Below, piece after piece: positions 1 through 8,391 of a DNA stretch of 64,000 bases. The notes under the pieces were generated by a model. The model was not told where the DNA came from, did no database searches, and saw only the letters and a program-made list of their open reading frames with translations. The first letter of the stretch is position 1; every line of letters starts with the position of its first letter. The DNA comes from Streptomyces sp. MRC013 (lineage in GTDB: Bacteria; Actinomycetota; Actinomycetes; Streptomycetales; Streptomycetaceae). Location: NCBI RefSeq assembly GCF_023614235.1, contig NZ_CP094264.1, positions 3,286,001 through 3,350,000 of the forward strand, written 5' to 3'. The position numbers and the translations under genes were made by a program.

Positions 1-1185
1 GTCGTAGTTGACGAAGACGCTGGCGGCGCCGATGTTCGTGTGCTCGCCGATGGTGGCGTCGCCGACGTACGACAGGTGCGGCACCTTCGTGCCCTCGCCG
101 ACCGTCGCGTTCTTCGTCTCGACGTAGGTGCCGATCTTGCTCCGGGCGCCCAGGCGCGTCCCCGGGCGGAGGTAGGCGTACGGGCCCACGGAGGCGCCCT
201 CGCCGATCACGGCGGAGTCCGCGACCGTGTTGTCCACGCGGGCGCCCCGGCCGACCTCGGTGTCCCGCAGGCGGGTGTTCGGGCCGACCTCGGCGTCCTC
301 CGCGACGTGGGTGGCGCCCAGCAGTTGCGTGCCCGGGTGGACGACCGCGTCCCGCTCGAACGTCACGGTGACGTCGACCTGCACGGACGCCGGGTCGACC
401 ACCGTCACGCCGTCCGCCATGGCGCGCTCCAGGAGTCGCCGGTTGAACAGCGCCCGGGCCTCGGCGAGCTGGATCCGGTTGTTGATGCCGAGGATCTCGC
501 GGTGGTCGCCCGCGACGGACGCGCCGACGCGGTGGCCGGCCTCGCGCAGGATGCCCAGCACGTCGGTGAGGTACTCCTCGCCTTGGCTGTTGTCCGTGCG
601 GACCTTGCCCAGCGCGTCCGCCAGGAGCCGCCCGTCGAACGCGAACACGCCGGAGTTGATCTCCCGGACGGCGCGCTGCTCCTCGGTGGCGTCCTTGTGC
701 TCCACGATCGCGGTGACGGCGCCCGTGGCCGGGTCGCGCACGATGCGGCCGTACCCGGTCGCGTCCGGCACCTCGGCGGTCAGCACGGTGACGGCGTTGC
801 CGTCCGCGGCGTGCGTCGCGGCCAGCGCGCCCAGCGTCCCGCCGGACAGCAGCGGGGTGTCGCCGCACACCACGACCACGGTGCCGTCGACCCCTCCCAG
901 CTCCTCCAGCGCCATGCGGACCGCGTGCCCGGTGCCGTTCCGCTCGTACTGGACGGCGGTGCGCGTCCCGGTGCAGTGCTCCCGCAGGTGGGCGGCGACC
1001 TGCTCGCGGGCGTGGCCGACGACGACGCAGAGGTGCTCGGGGCCCAGCTCGCGCGCGGCGGAGACGACGTGTCCGACGAGGGAACGCCCGCAGATCTCGT
1101 GCAGGACCTTCGGGGTCTTGGACTTCATGCGGGTGCCCTCACCCGCGGCGAGGACGATGACTGCGGCCGGGGGGTTGGCGCTCAC
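1..1185 (-). CDS. glmU: GlmU, bifunctional UDP-GlcNAc pyrophosphorylase / GlcN-1-P acetyltransferase (3' end cut by window)
   Basis: Makes UDP-GlcNAc for peptidoglycan: the N-terminal domain is the uridyltransferase and the C-terminal left-handed beta-helix the acetyltransferase. The GTG start at 1185 is followed by SANPPAAVIVLAAGEGTRMKS, the nucleotidyltransferase signature with its AAGEGTRM loop. Further in are hexapeptide repeats, and the last visible residues (SYVGDATIGEHTNIGAASVF) are typical of the GlmU helix. About 395 of some 480 codons are present; the C-terminus lies beyond base 1. The frame is uninterrupted. It stands alone, separated by about 115 bp from the tRNA-Gln gene on the same strand. 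The identification is secure. Confidence 0.95.
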   Translation of the reverse strand, partial: MSANPPAAVIVLAAGEGTRMKSKTPKVLHEICGRSLVGHVVSAARELGPEHLCVVVGHAREQVAAHLREHCTGTRTAVQYERNGTGHAVRMALEELGGVDGTVVVVCGDTPLLSGGTLGALAATHAADGNAVTVLTAEVPDATGYGRIVRDPATGAVTAIVEHKDATEEQRAVREINSGVFAFDGRLLADALGKVRTDNSQGEEYLTDVLGILREAGHRVGASVAGDHREILGINNRIQLAEARALFNRRLLERAMADGVTVVDPASVQVDVTVTFERDAVVHPGTQLLGATHVAEDAEVGPNTRLRDTEVGRGARVDNTVADSAVIGEGASVGPYAYLRPGTRLGARSKIGTYVETKNATVGEGTKVPHLSYVGDATIGEHTNIGAASVFVNYD

Positions 1186-1301
1186 GGGTGGCCCTTCGGC
1201 TTCGGGTGGTGGACACCCGCAGGATACCGGGGGTTTCCGAGGCGGAGGGAGGGCGGGTCCCGGCCGGAGGGCACGGGACCCGTGCGAGGGTGGCGCGACG
1301 G

Positions 1302-1374
1302 CTCCCCCATCAGGATTCGAACCTGAACATACGGGACCAAAACCCGCAGTGCTGCCTGATTACACCATGGGGGA
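1302..1374 (-). tRNA. tRNA-Gln (anticodon UUG)
   Basis: Read on the minus strand, the acceptor arms TCCCCCA/TGGGGGA pair perfectly. The T-arm carries GGTTCGAATCC and the anticodon stem GCGGG/CCCGT encloses the loop TTTTGGT, giving anticodon TTG (reads CAA/CAG). CCA is not fully encoded. It lies between glmU and the sensor kinase gene. Confidence 0.93.
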
Positions 1375-1499
1375 TCAACCCGGCCGAACCGGACGTGAAG
1401 TCGGGTCGCCGGACCGGCACGCACCACTATGCCGTACCGACCGGCCTCCGTGCGACGGTGCCCGGTGGGCCTCCACGGGCCGCCCGTAGGCTGGGGCGC

Positions 1500-2870
1500 A
1501 TGACCACGACGGGGGCACACCGGGACACCGCGGGCATGACCCCCCGCGGGTTCGGGTGGTGGGAGAGGCGGCGCGGAGCCGCACTGGACATCGGGCTCGG
1601 AGCCGTCTCGGCGCTGGAGTGCGCGGCCGAGGGCGCCGTCTTCGCCCAGACGGCCCATCTGCCGGCGGCGGCCGGGGGGCTGTTCGGGCTGGCCGCCGGA
1701 GCGGCGCTGGTCCTGCGGCGGCGCTGGCCCGTCGCCGTCGTCCTCGTCTCCGTCGCCGTGACGCCCGCCGAGATGGGCTACCTGATGGCCGTCGTCGGCC
1801 TGTACACCCTCGCCGCCTCCGACGCGCCGCGGCGGATCACCGCGGCGCTCGCGACGATGTCGACGGCCGCGGTCCTCGTCGTCACCTTCGTGCGGCTGCG
1901 GCAGGACGTCGCCGCCTCCGACTTCGACCCCGGCTCCTGGTACGTGCCGCTCGTGTCGGTCCTCATGTCGATCGGGCTGACCGCGCCGCCCGTCCTGCTC
2001 GGGCTGTACGTGGGGGCGCGGCGCCGCCTCATGGAGAGCCTGCGCGAACGCGCCGACTCGCTGGAGCAGGAGCTGTCGCTCCTGGCCGACCAGGCGGAGC
2101 AGCGCGCCCAGCTCGCCCGCACGGAGGAGCGGACCCGCATCGCGCGCGAGATGCACGACGTGGTCGCCCACCGGGTGAGCCTCATGGTCGTGCACGCGGC
2201 GGCACTGCAGGCGGTGGCGTTGAAGGACCCCCGGAAGGCGGCCGACAACGCGGCGCTCGTGGGGGAGATGGGACGGCAGGCGCTGACGGAGCTGCGCGAG
2301 ATGCTCGGCGTGCTGCGCGCGGAGCCGGTACCGCCGCCCGCCGGGGCGCCGTCCGCCGCGTCCCCGGGGGAGCCGCCGGCGGCCGCGGCGCCCGCCGGCG
2401 GCGCGGAGGACGGCCCCGGACGGGGACTCGGCGACGTCGGGGAGCTCGTCGAGCAGTCCCGCGCGGCGGGGACCGCCGTCGAGCTGCTCGTCCGGGGCGA
2501 GGCCCGCGCGTACGACCCGCACGTCGAGCAGACCGCGTACCGGGTGGTGCAGGAGGCCCTGACCAACGTCCACAAGCACGCGGCGGGCGCCCGGGTCGTC
2601 GTGCGCCTCGCCCACCGGGGCGGGGAGGTCGCCGTGCAGGTGGAGAACGGCCCCTGCGACGCGGCCGCCGCGAGCGCCCGCCTCCCCAGCGGCGGCAACG
2701 GCCTGCTCGGCATGCGGGAGAGAGTGACGGCGCTGGGCGGCGTCTTCGTCTCGGGCCCCACCGACGAGGGCGGCTTCCGGGTCTCCGCCGTCCTCCCCGC
2801 CACCCGGCGGGATCCGGGGGCGGGCGGGGGCCGGGGCCGGTGCGACCGGGACGGGTCCCGGGCCGGGTGA
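1500..2870 (+). CDS. Two-component sensor histidine kinase (HisKA_3 / NarL-partner type), orphan
   Basis: A membrane histidine kinase of 456 aa. Residues about 25-185 hold several hydrophobic segments. A coiled stretch follows, then the dimerisation/phosphoacceptor motif REMHDVVAHRVSL with His219 as the predicted phosphorylated residue. The N box (EALTNVHKHA) and G box (GNGLLGMRERV) form the HATPase domain. Between them is an Ala/Pro/Gly-rich linker. This layout belongs to kinases that pair with LuxR-type response regulators, but no response regulator lies beside it. The ATG at 1500 is 7 nt after a TAGGCT box (1487-1492) with no Shine-Dalgarno, so the transcript may be leaderless. Signal and target are unknown. 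Confidence 0.88.
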   Translation: MTTTGAHRDTAGMTPRGFGWWERRRGAALDIGLGAVSALECAAEGAVFAQTAHLPAAAGGLFGLAAGAALVLRRRWPVAVVLVSVAVTPAEMGYLMAVVGLYTLAASDAPRRITAALATMSTAAVLVVTFVRLRQDVAASDFDPGSWYVPLVSVLMSIGLTAPPVLLGLYVGARRRLMESLRERADSLEQELSLLADQAEQRAQLARTEERTRIAREMHDVVAHRVSLMVVHAAALQAVALKDPRKAADNAALVGEMGRQALTELREMLGVLRAEPVPPPAGAPSAASPGEPPAAAAPAGGAEDGPGRGLGDVGELVEQSRAAGTAVELLVRGEARAYDPHVEQTAYRVVQEALTNVHKHAAGARVVVRLAHRGGEVAVQVENGPCDAAAASARLPSGGNGLLGMRERVTALGGVFVSGPTDEGGFRVSAVLPATRRDPGAGGGRGRCDRDGSRAG

Positions 2871-2906
2871 GGTCCGGGCCGGTGCGGCGGGCCGGGGGCC
2901 GGCCGC

Positions 2907-3395
2907 TCAGGGGTTGGTGAGGCGGGCGGGCTGGGCGCCGGTGACGAGGGCCGTCAGGGCGTGGTCGATGTCCGGCCCCAGGTACCAGTCGCCCGCGTGG
3001 TCCAGCCCGTACACCCGCCCCTCCACGTCGACGGCCAGCACGCCCCGGTCGTCGCCCTCGGCCCCCAGCGGCGCCAGCTCGGTCTCCAGCGCCCGCCCCA
3101 GGTCCGACAGGCTCCGCGCCAGGTGCAGCCCCGCCAACGGGTCCAGCAGCAGCGGGCTCGGCGCGATCTGGCGGCCCTGGCCCGGAGGCGTTATCCGCAG
3201 CCCCCCGAACTCGGCCCACACCTCCACCGCCGCCGGGAAGACGCTGTGCCGGTGCCCGGTGGGGGACACGTGGGCCCGCAGTGCGTCGGCCCACTGCTCG
3301 GCCTGCCTCATGTCCCGGCGGCCCGGCCGCCAGCCGGCCTCCCGCAGGGCGGCGTCCACGGCGACGGAGAAGCGGGTGGTGTCGAGGTCGGGCAT
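2907..3395 (-). CDS. SUKH-3 domain immunity-like protein
   Basis: A soluble 162-aa protein starting MPDLDTTRFSVAVDAAL. It shows the family pattern of an aromatic-rich helix (REAGWRPGRRD), a central VEVWAEFGGLRI segment and a C-terminal strand VYGLDHAGDWYLG. SUKH (Smi1/Knr4-like) proteins are known as immunity proteins against diverse nucleic-acid-targeting toxins. It lies 11 bp downstream of the YwqJ-type deaminase gene on the same strand and is almost certainly co-transcribed with it, so I infer that it neutralises that deaminase. The start is the last ATG before the conserved region; longer readings run through the deaminase gene. Confidence 0.8.
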   Translation of the reverse strand: MPDLDTTRFSVAVDAALREAGWRPGRRDMRQAEQWADALRAHVSPTGHRHSVFPAAVEVWAEFGGLRITPPGQGRQIAPSPLLLDPLAGLHLARSLSDLGRALETELAPLGAEGDDRGVLAVDVEGRVYGLDHAGDWYLGPDIDHALTALVTGAQPARLTNP

Positions 3396-3406
3396 GGCGG
3401 GCGCGG

Positions 3407-3946
3407 TCAGCCGTTCTCGTGGGACGGGGTCGGATCGACGGGACGTACACCGAAGTGCGCGAGCAGGGCGGCGCACGAGCGGCACGGTGCGGCGTAACCG
3501 CCGTGCAGCGGGTCCCCGTCCTCGCGGATCCGCCGGGCCGTGATCTTGGCGTTCTTCAGGGAGCGCTTCGCCTCGCCGGTCGTCAGCGGTCTGCGCCGGG
3601 CCCGTTTGGACCGGCCCTCCTCCACGGCGGTCAGGTGCCGCGACAGCAGGATCGCCTCCGGGCAGCGCCCGGTGAAGCGCTCCCGCTGCCCGCTCGTGAG
3701 CGCGTCCAGGAAGTCCTGGACCAGGGGGTGGAGCGCCGGGGGGTGGTCGCCCCGCGCCGCGGTGCACGTGAGGGTCTCGCCGCGCACCGAGAGCGCCGCG
3801 CCCACCGTCGGCAGGATGCCGTCGCGGCGGTGGCGGAGCGCGGGGGCGCGGTCGGGGGCGGCGGTGCTCCAGGAGAGGCGCGGATCCCCGCCGCCGGGCC
3901 CCGCGTCGCGGGCGGCGGGCGCCGTTCCTGACTGCGCTGCGTGCAT
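3407..3946 (-). CDS. YwqJ-type zinc-dependent deaminase, toxin-like
   Basis: A 179-aa protein starting MHAAQSGTAP. The C-terminal two thirds has the metal and catalytic pattern of the cytidine-deaminase fold: C95-x-E97 in FTGRCPEAIL (Cys ligand plus catalytic Glu) and P154-C155-x-x-C158 in APCRSCAALLAHFGV. YwqJ-like deaminases are known as toxin domains in polymorphic toxin systems, presumed to act on nucleic acids or nucleotides. Here there is no signal peptide, LXG, WXG or other export domain, so the protein may act intracellularly or be delivered by an unlinked system. It is followed after 11 bp by a SUKH-3 gene, its likely immunity partner. The true substrate cannot be read from sequence. 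Confidence 0.78.
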   Translation of the reverse strand: MHAAQSGTAPAARDAGPGGGDPRLSWSTAAPDRAPALRHRRDGILPTVGAALSVRGETLTCTAARGDHPPALHPLVQDFLDALTSGQRERFTGRCPEAILLSRHLTAVEEGRSKRARRRPLTTGEAKRSLKNAKITARRIREDGDPLHGGYAAPCRSCAALLAHFGVRPVDPTPSHENG

Positions 3947-4179
3947 GGTGCGTGCGTCTCCCCTTCTGTGCAATCCCCCCCAGTTGCGTGGACAGACTGC
4001 CAAACGGGTGAGGAGATGGGAAACGGGGTCACCGGAACGGCCCAGCGGCATGCCCCCGCGATCGCCGAGCGTTCACCCGGACGTGACGGATGGTCACCGC
4101 CGCGGAGGGCCGGGACCGCCTCCGGGCCCACCGCATAGGCTGTGCGGAACCAGCAAGCAGCAGCCAGGGGGCAACCGCC

Positions 4180-5163
4180 ATGACGACAGGTCGGCTCGGG
4201 CACCAAGCCGCGCCGCCGAACGCGGCCTACGCGGGACAGCTCGTGCACTTCCCGGACCCCGTCCGGGCCGCCCGCCACCCCGCGGGGGTGCGGGTGGACG
4301 CCGAGGGCTTCCCGGACTTCTCCCCGTACGCCCGCGCCGCCGCGGAGGTCGCCGAGCCGCCGGAGGGCTTCGGCGTGGACGAGCTGCGGCTGACCGACCA
4401 CGTCTCCGCGAACGCCGCGCTCAAGGCCGCCGGCCACCCCCTGTGGGACGCGCTCCCGGCGGTCGCCACCCCGCACGGCTGGACCTGGCACCACGTTCCC
4501 CGCACCCGCCGCATGGAACTGGTCCCCGTCGAGGTGAAGGCGCTGCTGCGGCACCACGGCGGCCTCGCCACCGCGGCGGTCGACCAGGGCAAGCGGGGCA
4601 CGCGGCCCCTGCAGGAGACCCGACCCGCCCACTTCGGGCTGCCCAGGAGCGCCGTGTCGGTGACGGAGGCGCAGCTCCAGGGCGTCGAGGAGGACCTCGG
4701 CTACCGGCTGCCCGGCCCCTACCGCTCCTTCCTCAAGGCCGCCGGCGGCTGCGCCCCGGTCGGCGTCGCCCTCGACGCGGAGCTGGGGCTCCTCGTCGAC
4801 CAGCCGTTCTTCACGGTCCGCGACGAGGCGGGCGTCAACGACCTCGTGTACGTCAACAAGTGCCTGCGCGACCACCTGACCAAGGACTACCTGGGCGTCG
4901 CCTTCGTCCAGGGAGGGCTGCTGGCGGTCAGGACGCGGGGCGCCGGGGCGGGCTCGGTGTGGTTCTGCCCGTACGACGACGCCCGGGACGGCGACGGGTC
5001 GGCGATCGGGGAGCGCATGGAACGGCTCCTGCTGCCGTGCGGCGCGGACTTCGACGAGTTCCTGCTGCGGCTGGCGGGCAGCCCGCCGGAGCTGGAGACG
5101 GTGGCGAACCTGATGGTGGACGGCGGCTTCGCCCGCGCCGTCCCGGTCACGGGTGAAGGGTGA
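4180..5163 (+). CDS. WHH-type HNH/EndoVII nuclease domain fused to a SUKH (SMI1/KNR4) domain
   Basis: A 327-aa protein. Residues 15-130 resemble the WHH branch of the HNH/Endonuclease VII toxins: GFPDFSPYARA near 43-53, then LWDALPAVATPHGWTWHHVP with W103-H104-H105, and ELVPVEVKALLRHHGG with H125-H126. Residues about 155-300 form a SUKH domain (VSVTEAQLQGVEEDLGYRLP, SFLKAAGG, DFDEFLLRLAG). Nuclease and immunity-type modules are thus in one chain, an arrangement described for SUKH families. The start follows a GGGGG purine run, 9 nt upstream of ATG 4180. It is divergent from the deaminase/SUKH-3 pair and ends 7 bp before the next gene, suggesting an operon. Whether the nuclease is active is unknown. 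Confidence 0.75.
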   Translation: MTTGRLGHQAAPPNAAYAGQLVHFPDPVRAARHPAGVRVDAEGFPDFSPYARAAAEVAEPPEGFGVDELRLTDHVSANAALKAAGHPLWDALPAVATPHGWTWHHVPRTRRMELVPVEVKALLRHHGGLATAAVDQGKRGTRPLQETRPAHFGLPRSAVSVTEAQLQGVEEDLGYRLPGPYRSFLKAAGGCAPVGVALDAELGLLVDQPFFTVRDEAGVNDLVYVNKCLRDHLTKDYLGVAFVQGGLLAVRTRGAGAGSVWFCPYDDARDGDGSAIGERMERLLLPCGADFDEFLLRLAGSPPELETVANLMVDGGFARAVPVTGEG

Positions 5164-5170
5164 CGGTCCG

Positions 5171-7876
5171 ATGGTGACGTTCGCACAGGCGCAGGAGCGC
5201 GCCGAGGAGTGGGTCAACGGCGACGTACCGCCGTACCAGCACCGCGAGGTGCGGGTGCGCGAGTTCGAGCTGGGGTTCGTCGTCTGGGCGGAGGACCGTC
5301 CCGACGGCCCCTCGTCGGACGGCGGCGGGCAGCGGCTGGTCATCGCCCGCGACAGCGGCGAGGCCACGCTCTGGCCGCGGCTGCCGGTGGGCGAGGTGAT
5401 CCGCCGGTACGAGGAGGAGTACGGCGCCCGGGCGGCGGCCGACGCCCCGCCGCCCCGGCAGCCGGAGCGCATCGACCTGAACCAGACGTCCTTCCTGCTG
5501 ACACCGCCGGAGTGGCTCCAGGACGCGGCGGATCGCATGGGGGTCCCGGACCGGAGGGCCGGGGAGCCGTCGGGCGCGGAGCCGGTCGCGGACGGCGGCG
5601 CCGGTACGGGTCCGGAGCCGGCCGCGGGGAGTGGCGCGCCCGAGCCGGACACCGCGCCCGTGGCGGGCCCGGCACCCGTGGCGGACGCCGCGCCTTCGCC
5701 GGGTGCGGCGCCTGCGGCGTCGGTGCCGTTCGCCCCGCCCGGCACCGGCCCCGGCACGCCGGCCGGCGGCTCGTCCGACCGGCGGCCGGCGGGCGCCGAC
5801 GACACCCCGTCCGGTACCCGTCCGGACGACGGGGCCCCGCACGGCACCGCCCCGGCCGGTACGGACGCGCGCGCCGCCGCGCCCGGCGGTACGCCTCCGG
5901 GGGGCGCGTCCCCGTTCGACACCCCTTCCGGCGGTGCGGCCACCGGCCCGGACCACGAGCCGACCGCCCCCGACGGGGTGCCCGCCACCCCGCCGCCGTT
6001 CGCCTGGAACGACACCAGCACCTCGGCCGGCGCGGCCGACGACGTCTCCGTCCCCCTCCCGGCGACCGTGTTCGCCCCGCCGCTGTCCGGCTCGGACGAC
6101 GACGACACCCCGCCCCCCCGCCGTACCCACCGACGCGCCGACCGCGCTGATGCAGGGCGGCAGCGGGCTCCCCCGCACGGCCGTCGGACCCGTCCTCGAC
6201 GCGGACGCCGCCGGACTCGCGGACGCGGTCACCGGCAAGGCGTCCGCACCGCCGCGCGCCCCCGGGGGCGGTACGCGCGGGGGCGGCCCGACGACCCCGC
6301 CGCCTCCCGGCGCGCCGGGTGCCCCCGGTGCCCGCCCGGCCGCCGGGACGCCGACCCCGCCGCCCGGGGCGGCGCCGGACCCCGGGACGCCCGCCGGCGG
6401 GTACGTACCGACGCAGTTCGTCGCACAGCTCCGCCCGGACGGGCCGAAGCCGCCCGGTGCCACGCCGCCCGGCGGCGGGGTGGACACGGCGCAGACGATG
6501 CTCGCCCACCCGGGCCCCGGCGGCCCCCCGCCGCCCCCCGGCCCGCCCGGTCCCCCCGGCCCGCCCGCGCCGCCCGGTGCCACGCCGCCCGGCGGCGGGG
6601 TGGACACGGCGCAGACGATGCTCGCCCACCCGGGCCCCGGCGGCCCCCCGCCGCCCCCCGGTGCGCCGGGTGCGCCGGGCGTCCCCGCGCCCCCCGGCGT
6701 GCCGGGCCCCGGCGGAACGCCCCCGGAGGGGTGCACCACGCCGCGACGATGCTGGCCCACCCCGGCCCGGGCGGCCCCCCGGCGCCCCCCGGTCCGCCGG
6801 GGGCGCCCGGCGGTCCCGGTGCGCCCGGGGCCGTACCGCCACCCGGCGCGGTACCGCCGCCGCCCGGCGCGCCCACGTACGGGTATCCGCAGCCGGCCGG
6901 CCTGCCCACGGTCGGCCCCGGCTACCAGGTCGTCCTGCGCTACCGGGCGCCGGACGGCTCGGAGGCGCAGATCATCCGGCGCTCCGCGCCGGGCACGCCG
7001 CACCCGGAGTGGCAGATCCTGCACGAGCTGCGCGCCCTGAACGTGCCGCCGCAGCAGGTGCTGGAGCTGCACACGGAGCTCGCGTCGTGCGAGCTGCCCG
7101 GCGGCTACTGCGCCCGGATGGTCCGGGAGACCTGGCCGCAGGCGCGGATCACGTCGATCGCCCCGTACGGACGCGACCACGCCAGCCGTCAGCAGGGCAT
7201 GCGGCAGCTCATCGCCCACCAGGGCGAGCTGCACCAGGTGGCGGACGGCCCCGCGCGCCCCGCGCCGGTGCGCGCCCCGCTGCCGCAGGTTCCGCCGGCC
7301 CCGCCGATCCCGCCGGAGGGCGTCGCGCAGGAACTGGCGGGCGCGTTCGGACCGCACGGCATCTGCCGGTTCGACCAGCGGGCCGTGTCCCGCCAGGGCG
7401 TGCCGGAGCTGGTGGCGCGCACCCTCGTGTGGGCGGGCCTGCCCGCGGACTTCGGGCCGTTCTTCTGGGCGCAGCCGGCCCAGCCGGTCGTTCCGACGCT
7501 GGCGGAGCTGGCCGTGCAGCGCCAGGTGCAGCCGGCGCCGGACGCGGGCTCCTACCTGGTGCTCGGCTCGGACTTCGGCCGGGCGGTCTGCGTCCAGTAC
7601 GGCACGGCGCACATCGTCGCGGTGCCGGTCGAGGCCGGTCCGGGCGGCCGGCCGGTGGCCCCGCAGTTCGTGAACACGGGCCTGCCGGAGTTCACCCGCT
7701 GCCTGGCGCTGCTGGGCCGCATGTGGCGCCTGCGCTTCGGCCTGACGCCGGAGCAGGCGGGCCGCTGGACGGTCGACTTCCAGGCCCAGCTCGCGATGCT
7801 CGACCCGGCGGCGCTGGCCTCCCCGGAGAGCTGGTGGTCGGTCCTCCTGGAACAGATGTGGGACGGCCTGCTGTAA
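5171..7876 (+). CDS. YrhB-like / proline-rich / nucleotide deaminase / SUKH-4 multidomain protein (two compensating frameshifts)
   Basis: The N-terminus (MVTFAQAQERAEEWVNGD, about 95 aa) looks like a YrhB/Imm35 immunity domain. A long Pro/Gly/Ala-rich linker follows. The C-terminal 330 aa contain a deaminase-like segment with HTELASCELPGGYC (His and Glu, then two Cys ligands) and a terminal SUKH-4 domain (CRFDQRAVSRQGVPELVART, ending SWWSVLLEQMWDGLL). The frame stays open throughout, but 6120-6725 reads sensibly only in another frame: one base too many in the C7 run at 6113-6119, one too few at 6720-6731. Translating straight through gives an Arg-rich artefact. Likely cytoplasmic and co-transcribed with the WHH-SUKH gene. 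Role in toxin immunity is inferred from domains. Confidence 0.7.
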   Translation: MVTFAQAQERAEEWVNGDVPPYQHREVRVREFELGFVVWAEDRPDGPSSDGGGQRLVIARDSGEATLWPRLPVGEVIRRYEEEYGARAAADAPPPRQPERIDLNQTSFLLTPPEWLQDAADRMGVPDRRAGEPSGAEPVADGGAGTGPEPAAGSGAPEPDTAPVAGPAPVADAAPSPGAAPAASVPFAPPGTGPGTPAGGSSDRRPAGADDTPSGTRPDDGAPHGTAPAGTDARAAAPGGTPPGGASPFDTPSGGAATGPDHEPTAPDGVPATPPPFAWNDTSTSAGAADDVSVPLPATVFAPPLSGSDDDDTPPPRRTHRRADRADAGRQRAPPHGRRTRPRRGRRRTRGRGHRQGVRTAARPRGRYARGRPDDPAASRRAGCPRCPPGRRDADPAARGGAGPRDARRRVRTDAVRRTAPPGRAEAARCHAARRRGGHGADDARPPGPRRPPAAPRPARSPRPARAARCHAARRRGGHGADDARPPGPRRPPAAPRCAGCAGRPRAPRRAGPRRNAPGGVHHAATMLAHPGPGGPPAPPGPPGAPGGPGAPGAVPPPGAVPPPPGAPTYGYPQPAGLPTVGPGYQVVLRYRAPDGSEAQIIRRSAPGTPHPEWQILHELRALNVPPQQVLELHTELASCELPGGYCARMVRETWPQARITSIAPYGRDHASRQQGMRQLIAHQGELHQVADGPARPAPVRAPLPQVPPAPPIPPEGVAQELAGAFGPHGICRFDQRAVSRQGVPELVARTLVWAGLPADFGPFFWAQPAQPVVPTLAELAVQRQVQPAPDAGSYLVLGSDFGRAVCVQYGTAHIVAVPVEAGPGGRPVAPQFVNTGLPEFTRCLALLGRMWRLRFGLTPEQAGRWTVDFQAQLAMLDPAALASPESWWSVLLEQMWDGLL
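6449..6661 (+). repeat. 93-bp direct repeat, two exact copies at 120-bp period, inside the proline-rich linker
   Basis: Bases 6449-6541 and 6569-6661 are identical. In the corrected frame each encodes PPGATPPGGGVDTAQTMLAH followed by PGPGG and proline runs; a diverged third copy lies near 6735 (HHAATMLAHPGPGG). Such repeats can change copy number and also promote assembly error. Confidence 0.9.
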
Positions 7877-7884
7877 CGGCCGGC

Positions 7885-7923
7885 GGGGTCCCGGCACGCC
7901 GAAGGGCACCGTGCCGGGGCCCC
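7885..7923 (+). terminator. Intrinsic terminator-like hairpin after the SUKH-4 gene
   Basis: Arms 7885-7898 and 7910-7923 form a 14-bp stem with one G-U pair, starting 8 bp after the stop codon. There is no U-tract, as is usual in Streptomyces. Confidence 0.6.
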
Positions 7924-8004
7924 GCCATGACAGGGGCTCGGGAGAGCCCGGCCCTGTACGGGGGAGTCGTCGCGGATCGGGGCGGGACCCCGGGCGCCCG
8001 GGGG

Positions 8005-8370
8005 TCAGCCCAGCGACCTCTCGACCGCCTCGAAGACGTCCGCGTCGGTCTCCTGCTGCCGGGTGGGCAGGCCGGGCCGGTCGGCCGCGTAACCGGGCTT
8101 CGGGTCCTCGAAGTGCCGGCACATCCGGGCGGTCCGGCACGTCGCGACGAACCGGCCCTTCTGCTCGCGGGAGAGCCGCGCGGTGGTGCCGCCGCTGACC
8201 TCGACGAACTGGCGCACCTGCGCGTACACGGCGCCCGCGGCCTCCCGCTCCCACCGCGGGGTGTCGTCCCACGGAGTCACGTACCCCGGCTTCGGCTCGC
8301 CGGGGAAGTGCCGGCGCACACCGGCGATCCAGGCCTCCCGGAAGAGTCGTGCACCCTCGGTCTGCGCCAT
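8005..8370 (-). CDS. Conserved hypothetical protein, 121 aa
   Basis: Starts MAQTEGARLFREAWIAGVRR after an AGAGAGGG ribosome binding site. It contains two related segments: HFPGEPKPGYVTPWDDTPRW near residue 21 and HFEDPKPGYAADRPGL near 86. This suggests an internal duplication of a PKPGY motif. Between them is a helical, charged region (AAGAVYAQVRQFVEVSGGTT). No signal peptide, membrane helix or catalytic motif is visible. I recognise it only as a Streptomyces-type conserved protein of unknown function. Confidence 0.6.
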   Translation of the reverse strand: MAQTEGARLFREAWIAGVRRHFPGEPKPGYVTPWDDTPRWEREAAGAVYAQVRQFVEVSGGTTARLSREQKGRFVATCRTARMCRHFEDPKPGYAADRPGLPTRQQETDADVFEAVERSLG

Positions 8371-8391
8371 GGCCCACCCTCTCTTCACGGC

